Positions 17,319-28,064 of a stretch of 64,000 nt of DNA are shown here, one piece after another. The DNA is from Neolewinella aurantiaca. Its GTDB lineage: Bacteria > Bacteroidota > Bacteroidia > Chitinophagales > Saprospiraceae. The number at the start of each line of letters is the position of its first letter. Position 1 is the stretch's first letter. The translations under genes and the position numbers were made by a program. The notes beneath the pieces were generated by a model. It was not told the origin of the DNA and did no database searches. It worked only from the letters and a program-made list of their open reading frames with translations. The DNA lies in assembly GCF_008014675.1 (NCBI RefSeq), contig NZ_VOXD01000025.1, positions 1 through 64,000 on the forward strand, given 5' to 3'.

Positions 17319-17353
17319 CACGGAGCCGCAGACAAATTGTCTGTGGCTCCGTG
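17319..17353. terminator. Bidirectional hairpin between lipoprotein and clpX
   Basis: A 17-bp stem (17319-17335 with 17337-17353, one G:T pair) with a single-base centre lies between two convergent genes. There is no long T-run on either strand. Confidence 0.65.
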
Positions 17354-17407
17354 ATAACATAGTTCAAATTAAAGAAGCGCCCTCAGAGTGGGCTGTGGCA
17401 GAACCTG

Positions 17408-18682
17408 CTACGCTGCTCTCAGCATTTCCAACATACCGCCTTCCAGTTTGGACTTGGCGTAGGCACGGTCGATGGTAAAGTGCTTCACGTCCTTCATTCC
17501 TGGCATTTCGAACATCGCATCGGTCATTACTGCCTCACAGATAGAACGCAGGCCACGGGCACCCAGCTCATACTCCAGTGCAGTTTCGGCCAGGTACTCA
17601 ATTACGTCGGGCGCAAAGGTCAGGTTGATGCCCTCAAGCCGGAACAAGTGCTGGTACTGTTTCAGCAGGCTGTTTTTCGGTTCCGTCAGGATAGACTTCA
17701 TGGCTTCCAGGTCGAGTGGCTTGAGGTAAGTTACTACCGGCAGGCGACCAATCAACTCGGGGATCATACCGAAACGACGGATGTCTTTGTGAGAGACGTA
17801 CTTGAGCAGGTCTTCCTCCTCAATGCGTTCGTCTTTATTGCTGCCAAAGCCGATTACCTTGCTGTTCATCCTCCGGGCAATCACTTTTTCGATGCCATCG
17901 AATGCTCCGCCACAGATGAAGAGGATGTTTTCGGTATTCACCTTCACCAGCTTCTGCTCAGGGTGCTTGCGGCCTCCCTGGGGTGGAACCATCACGTCGG
18001 TCCCTTCCAGCATTTTCAGCATAGCCTGCTGTACGCCTTCGCCGCTCACATCACGCGTGATGCTTGGGTTGTCAGATTTACGGGCAACCTTGTCCATCTC
18101 ATCGATGTAAACGATACCACGCTGGGCGCTTTCCACATCATAGTTACACACCTGTAGAAGCCGGCTGAGAATAGACTCGACGTCTTCACCTACGTAGCCC
18201 GCCTGGGTAAACACGGTGGCATCTACGATAGAGAATGGGACATCGAGGAACTTAGCAATCGTCTTGGCAAGCAGCGTCTTTCCGGTACCGGTACGACCAA
18301 CGAGCAGAATGTTGCTCTTCTCGATCTGTACTTCGTCTCCGATTTCGGCGGGGTGCATCAAACGCTTGTAGTGGTTATAGACAGCAACGGAGATGATTTT
18401 CTTCGCCTGGTGCTGACCAATCACATACTGATCGAGATGCTTCTTGATGTCGCGGGGAGTGATGTTCTTAGGAAGTTTGAACTCTTTTGTTGTCTCTTCC
18501 GCTTCTGGCTGCACAGCGGCTGGCATCATGCCTCCGTATAGCTCTTCAGCAACGATTTCCTGTGCTTGTTCAACACAAATTTCACAGATGTGAGAACTCA
18601 GGCCTGCTACGAGCACCAGGGCCTCGCCTTTGTCGCGGCCGCAAAAGGAGCAATGTACCTCCTGTCTTTTTCCTCGCATCAT
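17408..18682 (-). CDS. clpX: ATP-dependent Clp protease ATP-binding subunit ClpX
   Basis: The 424-residue AAA+ unfoldase recognises tagged substrates and feeds them into ClpP. It has the N-terminal zinc-binding domain with C11, C14, C33 and C36, Walker A GRTGTGKT at 129-136, Walker B VYIDEMDK, a GYVG pore loop (AGYVGEDV) and the C-terminal sensor region ELGARGLRS. The residues that dock ClpP (an IGF-like loop) appear as VIGFGSNK. The first two codons are both Met; either could start. ClpP is encoded immediately upstream on the same strand, separated by a hairpin. Confidence 0.97.
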   Translation of the reverse strand: MMRGKRQEVHCSFCGRDKGEALVLVAGLSSHICEICVEQAQEIVAEELYGGMMPAAVQPEAEETTKEFKLPKNITPRDIKKHLDQYVIGQHQAKKIISVAVYNHYKRLMHPAEIGDEVQIEKSNILLVGRTGTGKTLLAKTIAKFLDVPFSIVDATVFTQAGYVGEDVESILSRLLQVCNYDVESAQRGIVYIDEMDKVARKSDNPSITRDVSGEGVQQAMLKMLEGTDVMVPPQGGRKHPEQKLVKVNTENILFICGGAFDGIEKVIARRMNSKVIGFGSNKDERIEEEDLLKYVSHKDIRRFGMIPELIGRLPVVTYLKPLDLEAMKSILTEPKNSLLKQYQHLFRLEGINLTFAPDVIEYLAETALEYELGARGLRSICEAVMTDAMFEMPGMKDVKHFTIDRAYAKSKLEGGMLEMLRAA

Positions 18683-18763
18683 AGGAGTAGTAATTTAGTA
18701 GTGATGTTTGATAGCGTTGCTACCATGCGTTGGAGGTGACTCCACGCCACCGAATAAGAGAAA

Positions 18764-18810
18764 GAAGCCGCTCCGGAACAGTCGCCGTTGGCGGGTCTCG
18801 GAGCGGCTTC
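18764..18810 (-). terminator. Terminator or attenuator between clpP and clpX
   Basis: A perfect 12-bp stem (18764-18775 with 18799-18810) has an inner small hairpin in its loop. Read on the minus strand it is followed by a T-rich TTTCTCTTATTC, so clpP transcripts are likely to end or be attenuated here before clpX. Confidence 0.7.
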
Positions 18811-18882
18811 GGGGTGCGAAAGTACGAATAATGCGCGATGGAAATAACGGATTGATTCAATCCGTCATTCCACTACGATTTT

Positions 18883-19581
18883 CTACTCTTTGTCGCGGCT
18901 GAGCACTTCGTCAACCAGGCCGTAAGCAACGGCTTCCTTGGCGGTCATCCAGTTGTCACGATCACTGTCCTTTTCGATGGACTCGAAAGTCTGGCCGGTA
19001 TGATTGGCCAGAATGGTGTAAAGTTCGTCGCGCAACTGGCTGATGAGGCGGTAGTTAATTTCCATATCGGAGAACTGGCCCTGCATGCCACCGCTTGGCT
19101 GGTGGATCATGACACGGGCGTGGGGTAGAATAGAGCGCTTACCCTTCTCGCCGGCAGCAAGGAGGACAGAGCCCATAGAAGCCGCCAAACCGGTACAAAT
19201 CGTTGCCACATCGGGGGTAACGTACTGCATCGTATCGTACATGCCCATTCCGGCAATTACACTGCCACCGGGGCTATTGATAAACATCTGAACATCGCGC
19301 TTCGGGTCAACAGACTCAAGAAAGAGTAGCTGTGCCTGAACAACATTCGCTACATAGTCAGATACTGCGACCCCCATAAAGATGATGCGATCCATCATCA
19401 GACGGCTGAAAACATCGAGGGCAGCAATGTTCATCTGCCGCTCTTCGATTACGTTAGGGCTAAAACCGGTTACCTGTGGGGTAGCCATGCCTCCGATCGT
19501 GGAAGCGTATTTCTCAAGGTGCATTGTACTCATCCCCATATGACGGGTTGCGTACTTCATGAATTCATCCTGTGGGATCAT
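18883..19581 (-). CDS. clpP: ATP-dependent Clp protease proteolytic subunit ClpP
   Basis: The 232-residue serine protease forms the tetradecameric barrel that degrades proteins unfolded by ClpX. The catalytic triad is S135 (in TGLAASMGS), H160 (in VMIHQP) and Asp at about 209 (in DSDRDNW). The conserved NSPGGSV oxyanion strand is at 102-108. The N-terminus runs about 25 residues longer than E. coli mature ClpP, and several in-frame Met codons (1, 8, 15, 17, 20, 32) make the start uncertain; it may include a processed propeptide. It lies upstream of clpX on the same strand. Confidence 0.96.
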   Translation of the reverse strand: MIPQDEFMKYATRHMGMSTMHLEKYASTIGGMATPQVTGFSPNVIEERQMNIAALDVFSRLMMDRIIFMGVAVSDYVANVVQAQLLFLESVDPKRDVQMFINSPGGSVIAGMGMYDTMQYVTPDVATICTGLAASMGSVLLAAGEKGKRSILPHARVMIHQPSGGMQGQFSDMEINYRLISQLRDELYTILANHTGQTFESIEKDSDRDNWMTAKEAVAYGLVDEVLSRDKE

Positions 19582-19972
19582 GGTAGGGTTATTTTTTTGT
19601 TGCTGACGCTACCGGAAACGGGCGTCTGGAGGTAAACGCGTAAAGGGGAAAGGGGTTTAAAAAGACCTTTGTAGTATTGGTTCACCCGGGAGGCAGGATG
19701 CCGTATTCACGACTCTATTTTTGGTGGAGAACATCTCTGATTCGCCTCCTCGTTCAAGCGATCGCACTTTAATACGGCACTACCTGTCCCTTTCTCCATA
19801 TCAAGTCCAGTTTTTCGGACATAAGAAAGTACAAGGCTCTCCCTAACACAGTGTTGTGTCATTTTACGGCTCCATTAAAGTCTCAAAACCTACCGCATCC
19901 TCTTGATTTGTTACCTTTGTATGTATATTCAGTCTTCTATATATCCCTTTCGATCATAATCCGTGAACTCTT
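19582..19972. other. Divergent intergenic region clpP / haem peroxidase
   Basis: No gene is supported. The region contains a short inverted pair GCCGTATT...AATACGGC (from about 19692), a T7 run next to the clpP start and the promoter box described below. Confidence 0.5.
19912..19919 (+). promoter_or_regulatory. TACCTTTG -7 box for the haem peroxidase gene
   Basis: A perfect TAnnTTTG box lies 53 bases before the ATG at 19973. No clear -33 TTTG was found at the usual spacing. Confidence 0.45.
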
Positions 19973-22819
19973 ATGAAATTGAAATTATTACTTAGTTGCT
20001 GCTTACTATTCTCTTTTATTCCATCCCAGGCACAGACCGTTGACACTGATCTTTACCGTACGTTTACCGGAGAAAGTAACAATCCCGATCAGCAAAACTG
20101 GGGAGCATCACATACAGCCCTTATTCGTCTCGCTGGCGACGGTTACGTCGATGGCCAATCGATCCCTCCCGGCGAAAACCGCCCCAACCCCCGCACTGTA
20201 TCCAATACGCTTTTCGCACAGGAAGGCCTGTTCAATGATCCCGTCGGGCTAAGCGACTACACCTGGGTTTTTGGGCAGTTCATCGACCACGACGTAACGC
20301 TTACAGAGATTCCTCAGGAGTATACTCCTATTCCCGTCCCCGCCGGAGATCCGGATTTTGACCCCTTCTTTTTCGGGTCAGTAGTCATTCCGTTCAACCG
20401 CAACGCCCCCCGGCCCAATACCGGCTTCGGCATCGGTAACCCGCGTAATTACAACAACGATATTTCAGCCTTCATTGACGGTTCAGGAGTATACGGTTCT
20501 GACGAAGCTCGTGCCAATTGGCTGCGCTCTTTCAGTGATGGAAAACTGAAAGTCAGCTCCGGAAACCTGATGCCTTACAACACCATCGACGGAGAAATCG
20601 ACAGCCCACTGGACCCCACCGCTCCGCACATGGACGACGCCGTAGGGCGCTCTCCGTATCACTTCGTTGCCGGCGATGTCCGCGCCAACGAGAACCCCCT
20701 TCTGGCAAGTTTTCACACTCTTTTTGTGCGCGAACATAATTTGCAGTGCGAACGCCTCAAAAGCGAGCACCCCGACTGGGACGATGAACAACTCTACCAA
20801 CATGCCCGCAAAATTGTAGGAGGGCTCATCCAGGCCATCGTTTACAACGAGTGGTTGCCGGCAATGGGAGTTCCCGTCGGCGAATACCAGGGTTACGACC
20901 CTCAGGTCAATCCTCAACTCACTAACACTTTTACCGCCGCTGCTTTTCGGGTAGGTCATACTCTCCTGAACGGAAACCTTCGTCGCTTAGATGTGAACGG
21001 AAACGTAATTCCCGAAGGGAATATGACCCTTCGTGATGCTTTCTTCAACCCAACGGTATTAGCCGAAGTCGGCCTCGATCCTTTCCTGCGCGGCATGGCC
21101 GAGCAAGTCCAGCAAAAGATGGACAGCAAGGTTGTCGACGATGTTCGGAACTTCCTCTTTGGCCCTCCCGGAGCCGGAGGCCTCGACCTCGCATCGATAA
21201 ACATCATGCGGGGGCGGGACCGTGGCTTGCCCAGCTACAACAACATTCGGCTGGCCTACAACCTCCCGATCAACTTCACCTTCGATCAGATCAATCCTGA
21301 TCAGGAAGTCTACACCGTTCTCGAAACCCTCTACGACAACAACATCGAAGAAATCGACCCCTGGGTAGCCATGCTGGCCGAGCGCTCCGAGAACGGCAGT
21401 ATTTTCGGCTCCACCATCCGCAGAATTATGGAAACCCAATTCTCCAACCTGCGAACGGGTGATCGCTTTTTCTACCTCAATGATCCGGTGCTCAGCGAAG
21501 ATGAAAAAGACATGATTCACACAACCACCTTTCAGGAGATCGTGATGCGGAACAGCAGCATCGAACTGATGCAGGAAAACGTATTCGAAGCAATGCCCTT
21601 CAGTGAAATTTGCGGCGATGCCGTAACTTCTACAGACGGCTGGATTCAGGTCCATACCGTTGGTACACAACTACCCGATGTTACCGTTTCTGCTAACGGT
21701 GATAATGGTTCGGTAATGGGCACCTCAGTCACTTCTGATCTCGGATTCTATGAGTTCGAAACCCTGCCCGCCTGCCAGGATATCGTCCTAACGGCCAGTC
21801 TCAACGACGACTGGGTATCTGGAGTCAACATCTTTGACATGATCGCCATCAACCGGCACCTGCTCGGCCTTCAGTACCTCGAAAATCCATATCAGCTTAT
21901 TGCCGGAGACGTCAACAACGACAAGTCTCTGGACGTAATGGACATCATTGATATTTCCCGCCAGCAGCTTGGTTACATCGACAGTTTCCCCGGCGGTAAC
22001 GCACAGCCCTGGATCTTCATTCCGGCGGGCTACGACTTTGTCGACCCCGAGTTCCCCTTCGACGAAGACATTCCCTTCTCGATCGACTTCGCCCGCGTGC
22101 CTCCCTCCGAGATCAACCAGGGTTTTGTGGCGATCAAACTGGGTGATGTAAACGCCGACTTACAAATTGACGCCAACAACCAACCTCCCGGATTATGGGT
22201 CGAAGTACCCGAAGAAGAGATCGCCGCCGGCGATCAACGTACCATTGAACTCCAGTTTTCCGGAGAAGAACTCAACGGATTTCAGTTCGGACTGCAGGCA
22301 CAGGGGCTCCGCGTACTCGACGTAGTGAGTACCGATTTGCCGGAAAGCGCATACCGGCTCAGAGACGGAGAACTACAGTTCGTAAGTCTCGAAAACGGTA
22401 CTACCCGCCATTCGGTGGTACTAACGGTACAGGCTGATCGTTCCGGCCCCCTAGCCGATATGTTCTCCCTGACTCCCGACACAGCTCCGGTAGCAGTCGA
22501 TTTATCGGGTGCTCCACGTAGCGTTCAAATAGGCACGACTGCAGGTGCAGGGAGCGTCGCTTTGGAGAGCACAGTATCCCCCAACCCTTTCACCAATTCG
22601 GTCAGGCTGAGCTTCGCCTCTCCCCTCACGGAGTCGGCTAACCTCGAGCTGTTGGATGTAAACGGTCGCACACTCTATACTGAGGTATTGACCGCCGGAA
22701 CCGAATCTTCCCGCATCGATGGTCTCAGCCTCCCGGCGGGAACTTACCTGGTGCGGGTACTGAGCGCCGCTTCGGGGGACGTTCTCTTCCGCAAGACTTT
22801 ACAGTCGGTTGCCCGCTAG
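19973..22819 (+). CDS. Secreted animal-type haem peroxidase with dockerin-like repeats and T9SS sorting domain
   Basis: The 948-residue exported protein begins with a signal peptide (about 1-21). An animal-type (peroxidasin/peroxinectin) peroxidase domain spans roughly 25-540: distal His H106 in GQFIDHDV, DGSGVYGS, catalytic Arg R253 in FVREHN, proximal His H329 in AFRVGHTLL, and NIMRGRDRGLPSYN. A prealbumin-like or SdrD-B-like strand region follows, then dockerin-type Ca2+-binding repeats (DVNNDKSLDVMDI and GDVNADLQIDAN). The C-terminal 80 residues form a T9SS type A sorting domain opening SPNPFTNSV and ending LVRVLSAASGDVLFRKTL. It should be exported through T9SS to the cell surface or medium. 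Confidence 0.92.
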   Translation: MKLKLLLSCCLLFSFIPSQAQTVDTDLYRTFTGESNNPDQQNWGASHTALIRLAGDGYVDGQSIPPGENRPNPRTVSNTLFAQEGLFNDPVGLSDYTWVFGQFIDHDVTLTEIPQEYTPIPVPAGDPDFDPFFFGSVVIPFNRNAPRPNTGFGIGNPRNYNNDISAFIDGSGVYGSDEARANWLRSFSDGKLKVSSGNLMPYNTIDGEIDSPLDPTAPHMDDAVGRSPYHFVAGDVRANENPLLASFHTLFVREHNLQCERLKSEHPDWDDEQLYQHARKIVGGLIQAIVYNEWLPAMGVPVGEYQGYDPQVNPQLTNTFTAAAFRVGHTLLNGNLRRLDVNGNVIPEGNMTLRDAFFNPTVLAEVGLDPFLRGMAEQVQQKMDSKVVDDVRNFLFGPPGAGGLDLASINIMRGRDRGLPSYNNIRLAYNLPINFTFDQINPDQEVYTVLETLYDNNIEEIDPWVAMLAERSENGSIFGSTIRRIMETQFSNLRTGDRFFYLNDPVLSEDEKDMIHTTTFQEIVMRNSSIELMQENVFEAMPFSEICGDAVTSTDGWIQVHTVGTQLPDVTVSANGDNGSVMGTSVTSDLGFYEFETLPACQDIVLTASLNDDWVSGVNIFDMIAINRHLLGLQYLENPYQLIAGDVNNDKSLDVMDIIDISRQQLGYIDSFPGGNAQPWIFIPAGYDFVDPEFPFDEDIPFSIDFARVPPSEINQGFVAIKLGDVNADLQIDANNQPPGLWVEVPEEEIAAGDQRTIELQFSGEELNGFQFGLQAQGLRVLDVVSTDLPESAYRLRDGELQFVSLENGTTRHSVVLTVQADRSGPLADMFSLTPDTAPVAVDLSGAPRSVQIGTTAGAGSVALESTVSPNPFTNSVRLSFASPLTESANLELLDVNGRTLYTEVLTAGTESSRIDGLSLPAGTYLVRVLSAASGDVLFRKTLQSVAR

Positions 22820-22840
22820 CGGTTATATCGCAAAAGTCTT

Positions 22841-22857
22841 CCGGCCCGCAGGGCCGG
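22841..22857 (+). terminator. Short GC hairpin after the peroxidase gene
   Basis: CCGGCCC (22841-22847) pairs with GGGCCGG (22851-22857), 22 bases after the stop. Confidence 0.45.
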
Positions 22858-22871
22858 GCCTTAAAAACAAT

Positions 22872-22904
22872 CAGGGCCACCACTTCTACGAAGTAGTGGC
22901 CCTG
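22872..22904 (-). terminator. Terminator of eno
   Basis: A 15-bp stem (22872-22886 with 22890-22904, one mismatch) lies after eno. On the minus strand it is followed by ATTGTTTTT, so it best serves eno. Confidence 0.75.
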
Positions 22905-22941
22905 GTCATTTAACGGACTTAAGCTTAATAAGCCGGAGGGC

Positions 22942-24237
<1,296 letters not shown>

Positions 24238-24355
24238 TCAATTATATTTTTCGAGTGGGTAGTGTGCTGCACCCAGACGGGGGGTCCGGGAGGCATGATG
24301 ATGATGGGTTTGTGGTTTCGCAACTGCGCCCTGAACATGCCCGCATTCGGGTAGC

Positions 24356-24373
24356 TGGCGCGGTCGCAGGTGC
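24356..24373 (-). repeat. Dispersed 18-base motif, copy 5 (inverted pair with copy 6)
   Basis: On the minus strand it reads GCACCTGCGACCGCGCCA (one mismatch). With copy 6 it forms a perfect 13-bp inverted repeat (24365-24377 with 24428-24440), 119 bases upstream of eno. Confidence 0.7.
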
Positions 24374-24431
24374 AGGGAGAAGGTTCTTTGAAGAGCCGGG
24401 GAGTAAGAAACGATCTTTCATCCCCCGCCCT

Positions 24432-24450
24432 GCACCTGCGTTCCCCGCCC
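24432..24450 (+). repeat. Dispersed 18-base motif, copy 6 (inverted pair with copy 5)
   Basis: GCACCTGCGTTCCCCGCCC carries one extra base relative to the consensus. It lies nine bases from the carA stop codon. Confidence 0.65.
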
Positions 24451-24458
24451 CTATAATG

Positions 24459-25562
24459 CTAGGCTTTATTCTCTTTGATCAGGTCGACGAACTGATCGAA
24501 CAGGTAATCAGCGTCGTGTGGCCCGGGGCTGGCCTCGGGGTGGTACTGTACGCTGAAAGCCGGTTTACCAACGATACGAATGCCTTCAATCGTATCGTCG
24601 TTGAGGTTGCGGTGGGTTACTTCTACCTTGTCCGCATTAGCGGCAATAGCTTCGGGGCTTACTCCAAAGCCGTGGTTCTGGCTCGTGATCTCCGACTTGC
24701 CGGTGATCAGGTTTTTTACGGGGTGGTTGATGCCACGGTGACCGTGGTGCATTTTGTAGGTCGGGATGTCTACGGCGCGGGCCAGAATCTGATGACCCAG
24801 ACAAATACCGAACATCGGCTTTTCCTGCTCCAACATCTCTTTAGCAGTGTCTACTGCGTAATCCATTGCGCCGGGGTCGCCGGGGCCATTGGAGACAAAC
24901 AGACCGTCGGGAGAGAAGCTCATGATATCTTCGATGCTCGCCTTGGCGGGAAAGACCTTCACGTAACAGTCCCGGCGCAGGAAATTGCGCAGAATATTCT
25001 GCTTGGTTCCCAGATCGAGCACGGCCACCCGGTAGGAGGCAGATTCTTCGCCGAGGGTGTAGGCTTCTTTGGTGGTCACCTTGCTGGAGAGCTCGAGGCC
25101 GTCCATATCCGGAGCCGCATCAAGTTGCTTCTTCAGCTCATCCATATCGAAGGTCTCGCTGGAAATGATGCCGTTCATTGCTCCTTTGGAGCGTATATGG
25201 CGAACGAGCGCGCGGGTATCCACGTCGCTGATGCCAACAAGTCCTTCGCCTTCCAGGTAATCCTGGATGGAGCTTTCAGCAATCTGGCGGCTGTAGGGTA
25301 CAGTGAAGTTCTTACAGATCAGGCCGGCGATCTTCACCGAATCGGATTCTGTGTCGGCATTCATCGTTCCGTAGTTACCGATGTGGGCGTTGGTGGTAAC
25401 CAGCAACTGGCCGAAGTATGAAGGATCCGTGAAAACTTCCTGATAACCGGTCATACCGGTATTGAAGCAAATTTCACCGGTGGTTGTCCCTATTTTACCG
25501 ACAGCTTTCCCTTCGTAAGTGGTGCCGTCGGCGAGGAGTAAAATGGCGCGTTGATGATCCAT
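24459..25562 (-). CDS. carA: Carbamoyl-phosphate synthase, small (glutaminase) subunit
   Basis: The 367-residue subunit hydrolyses glutamine and passes ammonia to CarB for carbamoyl phosphate, the precursor of arginine and pyrimidines. It has the N-terminal CPSase small-chain domain (ILLLADGTTYEGKAVG; FNTGMTGYQEV) and a class I glutamine amidotransferase domain with nucleophile Cys in FGICLGHQIL and the His/Glu pair in YHPEASPGPHD. I start it at the ATG at 25562. The frame is open to 25709, but the extra 49 residues do not resemble the family. carB is not adjacent. Confidence 0.95.
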   Translation of the reverse strand: MDHQRAILLLADGTTYEGKAVGKIGTTTGEICFNTGMTGYQEVFTDPSYFGQLLVTTNAHIGNYGTMNADTESDSVKIAGLICKNFTVPYSRQIAESSIQDYLEGEGLVGISDVDTRALVRHIRSKGAMNGIISSETFDMDELKKQLDAAPDMDGLELSSKVTTKEAYTLGEESASYRVAVLDLGTKQNILRNFLRRDCYVKVFPAKASIEDIMSFSPDGLFVSNGPGDPGAMDYAVDTAKEMLEQEKPMFGICLGHQILARAVDIPTYKMHHGHRGINHPVKNLITGKSEITSQNHGFGVSPEAIAANADKVEVTHRNLNDDTIEGIRIVGKPAFSVQYHPEASPGPHDADYLFDQFVDLIKENKA

Positions 25563-25806
25563 GGAGCGTTTTACGGGGGTCAATATTTGCGCAAAGATAA
25601 AAAACGTAGGGGGTTGGAGCCGGTAGGCCAGTAATATGTTTTGGTTAAGTACGATGTGTAGGGAGCTCCCCTTCTTACCAACCAGCAGCGAGAGAGAACT
25701 TTTGTCCATCTCACCGGGCTTATGTTAACCGGCATTAACCGATTTCTTACCTAAACTTAGTTTTCGATTCTCTCCCCATTAACATTCGGGCAGGACCTTA
25801 GCCACC

Positions 25807-27387
25807 ATGTTACGTGGCGTTTCATTGTCTTCATGGTGGCTGGTCTTCGTCCTGGTTCTTTTCCTTATCGGGCTTGGGGCGTTTCCGGTATACATTGTCG
25901 ACGAAGCCCGAAATGCGCAGGCAGGTTGGGAGATGTTCCGGTCCGGCGACTGGCTCGTTCCGACCTTCAATGGAGGTGTGCGTACCGATAAACCACCGTT
26001 GCACTACTGGGCGATGCAGCCCTTTTACGCCTTGCTCGGTAAAACAGCCGTGGCGGCGCGCCTTGGCAGCGCGCTCTGCGGAGTACTGACCGCATTGTTG
26101 GTTTTCGCTTTTTGCCGCTGGAGTTTCAGCTCCCGGGCTGCGATCCTGAGTGCATCTGTATACGGTCTGGGTATTTACGTTCCTCTTCAGTTTGGCCTGG
26201 CAACGCCAGACCCGTACCTGGCGCTGTGCTTCACGGCAGGAATGTTCGCCTTATTCCGGGGCTACCGTGATTGTGATAAAAAATTTCTCTTCGCTGGCTA
26301 CGCTCTGCTGGGGATCGGCTCCCTGGCCAAAGGTCCCGTCATATTCGTTCTCGCCGCGACGGCCTGGGCTGTTTACCTTCTATTCAGCGGCCGGGATTGG
26401 TGGTCTGGCGTGCGCCGCCTGAACCCACTTGCCGGAATAATACTGGCATTGGCTATTGCCGCTCCCTGGTACCTGATGATTCACTGGCAAACCGAAGGAC
26501 TGTTCACCCGGGATTTTTTCATGGATCACAACATCCGGCGATTTGCTCATACCAAAGAAGGCCACGGCGGCCCGGCTCCTCTTATTCTTTTGCTGGCACT
26601 AGGTGCATTATTACCCTTCAGCTGCTGGTTGCCCCGCGCGGCGGTAGCCGCCGCAGGGCGTTCCGCCGCCCCCGCCCTGAAGTTTTGCCTGGTAACCGGC
26701 AGCGCGGTTCTGGTCTTTTTTGCACTGAGCGGTACAAAACTCCCAAGTTATCCTTTTCCCGCACTGGCATTCCTGGCTGTTCTCATCGGAGTATGGCTCG
26801 AACGTTTGTGGCTCGGCCAGCGCCCGGTCCTGTCAGATCACCTGGCCTTCAGCGTCGCTTCGTTTTTTGTTGCTGCCTTACCGCTTGCAATGTGGCTGGG
26901 CCTCAAACAAGACAAAGTACTGGCGCCACTGGCGGGAGATTGGTGGCACCTGGGTTTTCTCTGGCCGGCAGCCCTTGGGGCTGCCTGGTACTGGCTTCGC
27001 CAACGCCCAACGTACGCCCTTGCCACCCTGGCTGCCGCCTGGTGGGGATTACACCTCTACCTCATGCTGGTTCTTCTGCCTGCCATCAGCGGGTTCAATC
27101 AGGTTACAGCGTCGCTGCCCGTGCTTAAGCCTTCCCCTTCGGTAACGGCCTTTGGCCGGTTTGCACCAGCTTACGTTTTCGAGCTAGACCACGAAGTACC
27201 CCGACTGGACTCAATCATCGCGCTTACGAACTGGCTTGACACGGTCGCCGACGGCGGCCGCCTCCTGTCGGCGGAGAGATACATTGATTCCATTCCCCCA
27301 AACGCTCCTCTGGAGATAATTTTTCGCCAGAAAGATTTATTCGAATATCCTACCACCATAATCTACCAGTACCATGCACCACACTGA
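25807..27387 (+). CDS. GT39-type membrane glycosyltransferase (ArnT/PMT-like)
   Basis: The 526-residue polytopic protein has about eleven hydrophobic segments. In the first extracytoplasmic loop it has the GT39/GT83 acidic motif YIVDEARNAQ (about residues 30-39) followed by VRTDKPPLHYW (59-69), the same order as ArnT and related enzymes that transfer a sugar from a polyprenyl-phosphate donor to lipid A or protein. The final hundred residues form a soluble C-terminal part. The gene overlaps the following PAP2 phosphatase by 14 bases, so the two are translationally coupled and likely act on the same undecaprenyl-phosphate-linked or lipid A pathway (inference). Confidence 0.85.
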   Translation: MLRGVSLSSWWLVFVLVLFLIGLGAFPVYIVDEARNAQAGWEMFRSGDWLVPTFNGGVRTDKPPLHYWAMQPFYALLGKTAVAARLGSALCGVLTALLVFAFCRWSFSSRAAILSASVYGLGIYVPLQFGLATPDPYLALCFTAGMFALFRGYRDCDKKFLFAGYALLGIGSLAKGPVIFVLAATAWAVYLLFSGRDWWSGVRRLNPLAGIILALAIAAPWYLMIHWQTEGLFTRDFFMDHNIRRFAHTKEGHGGPAPLILLLALGALLPFSCWLPRAAVAAAGRSAAPALKFCLVTGSAVLVFFALSGTKLPSYPFPALAFLAVLIGVWLERLWLGQRPVLSDHLAFSVASFFVAALPLAMWLGLKQDKVLAPLAGDWWHLGFLWPAALGAAWYWLRQRPTYALATLAAAWWGLHLYLMLVLLPAISGFNQVTASLPVLKPSPSVTAFGRFAPAYVFELDHEVPRLDSIIALTNWLDTVADGGRLLSAERYIDSIPPNAPLEIIFRQKDLFEYPTTIIYQYHAPH

Positions 27388-28027
27388 TGCCTGGCGACAA
27401 TTCATTCGCCTGTTTTTCCTGGTTTTCCTTGCGGGTCTCGCAGTTGCTCTCTTCACAGAAAAAGGTGCCGTCGTTTTATGGATGACTGAGCACCGCACCC
27501 CGGTGGCGAACACCGCTTTTCGGGTCATCACCTTTCTCGGTGATGGTATTATGGTTGCTCTGGTGTGTTTACTGGCTCTTTTGATCCGGTACAAATACAC
27601 CCTTACCTTAATACTGATTGGGCTGGGCCAACTGTTAATATCTGCTTTTCTAAAGAGAACCGTTTTTGGCAATCACCCCCGTCCTCTGGCCTATTTCCAG
27701 GAAATTGATCCGCTGTGGCTCGTAGAGGGAGTGCAGGTACACACTAACTATGCTTTTCCTTCCGGGCATACGATCACTGCTTTCAGCCTCTGTTTTTTCT
27801 GCGCGCTGATGTTTGACCGCCGGTGGATCACTTTTTCCATGGTGGTGCTCGCTACGCTGATCGGTATCAGCCGGGTTTACCTCTTCCAACACTTCATTGA
27901 AGACGTTGTAGCTGGCAGCATGGCCGGAGTAATCATTACCGGAGGCATTTACTACGCCATGGCCGGGTGGGCCCTCTTCTGGGAAAACCAAAAACTGCAA
28001 AGATCCGTTGTGGGAGAGTGGTTTTGA
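27374..28027 (+). CDS. PAP2-family membrane phosphatase
   Basis: The 217-residue polytopic enzyme has the three PAP2 phosphatase motifs: KRTVFGNHPRP (residues 94-104), PSGHT (129-133) and SRVYLFQHFIEDV (166-178) with catalytic His H173 and Asp D177. Homologues dephosphorylate undecaprenyl pyrophosphate, phosphatidylglycerol phosphate or lipid A. Its ATG lies inside the end of the upstream glycosyltransferase gene, pointing to coupled expression and a shared lipid-linked glycan substrate. It converges with a lipoprotein gene 37 bases away. Confidence 0.9.
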   Translation: MHHTDAWRQFIRLFFLVFLAGLAVALFTEKGAVVLWMTEHRTPVANTAFRVITFLGDGIMVALVCLLALLIRYKYTLTLILIGLGQLLISAFLKRTVFGNHPRPLAYFQEIDPLWLVEGVQVHTNYAFPSGHTITAFSLCFFCALMFDRRWITFSMVVLATLIGISRVYLFQHFIEDVVAGSMAGVIITGGIYYAMAGWALFWENQKLQRSVVGEWF

Positions 28028-28064
28028 GGCGTGTAGAGTTTTGCTCAATACCGGCACAATAAAG

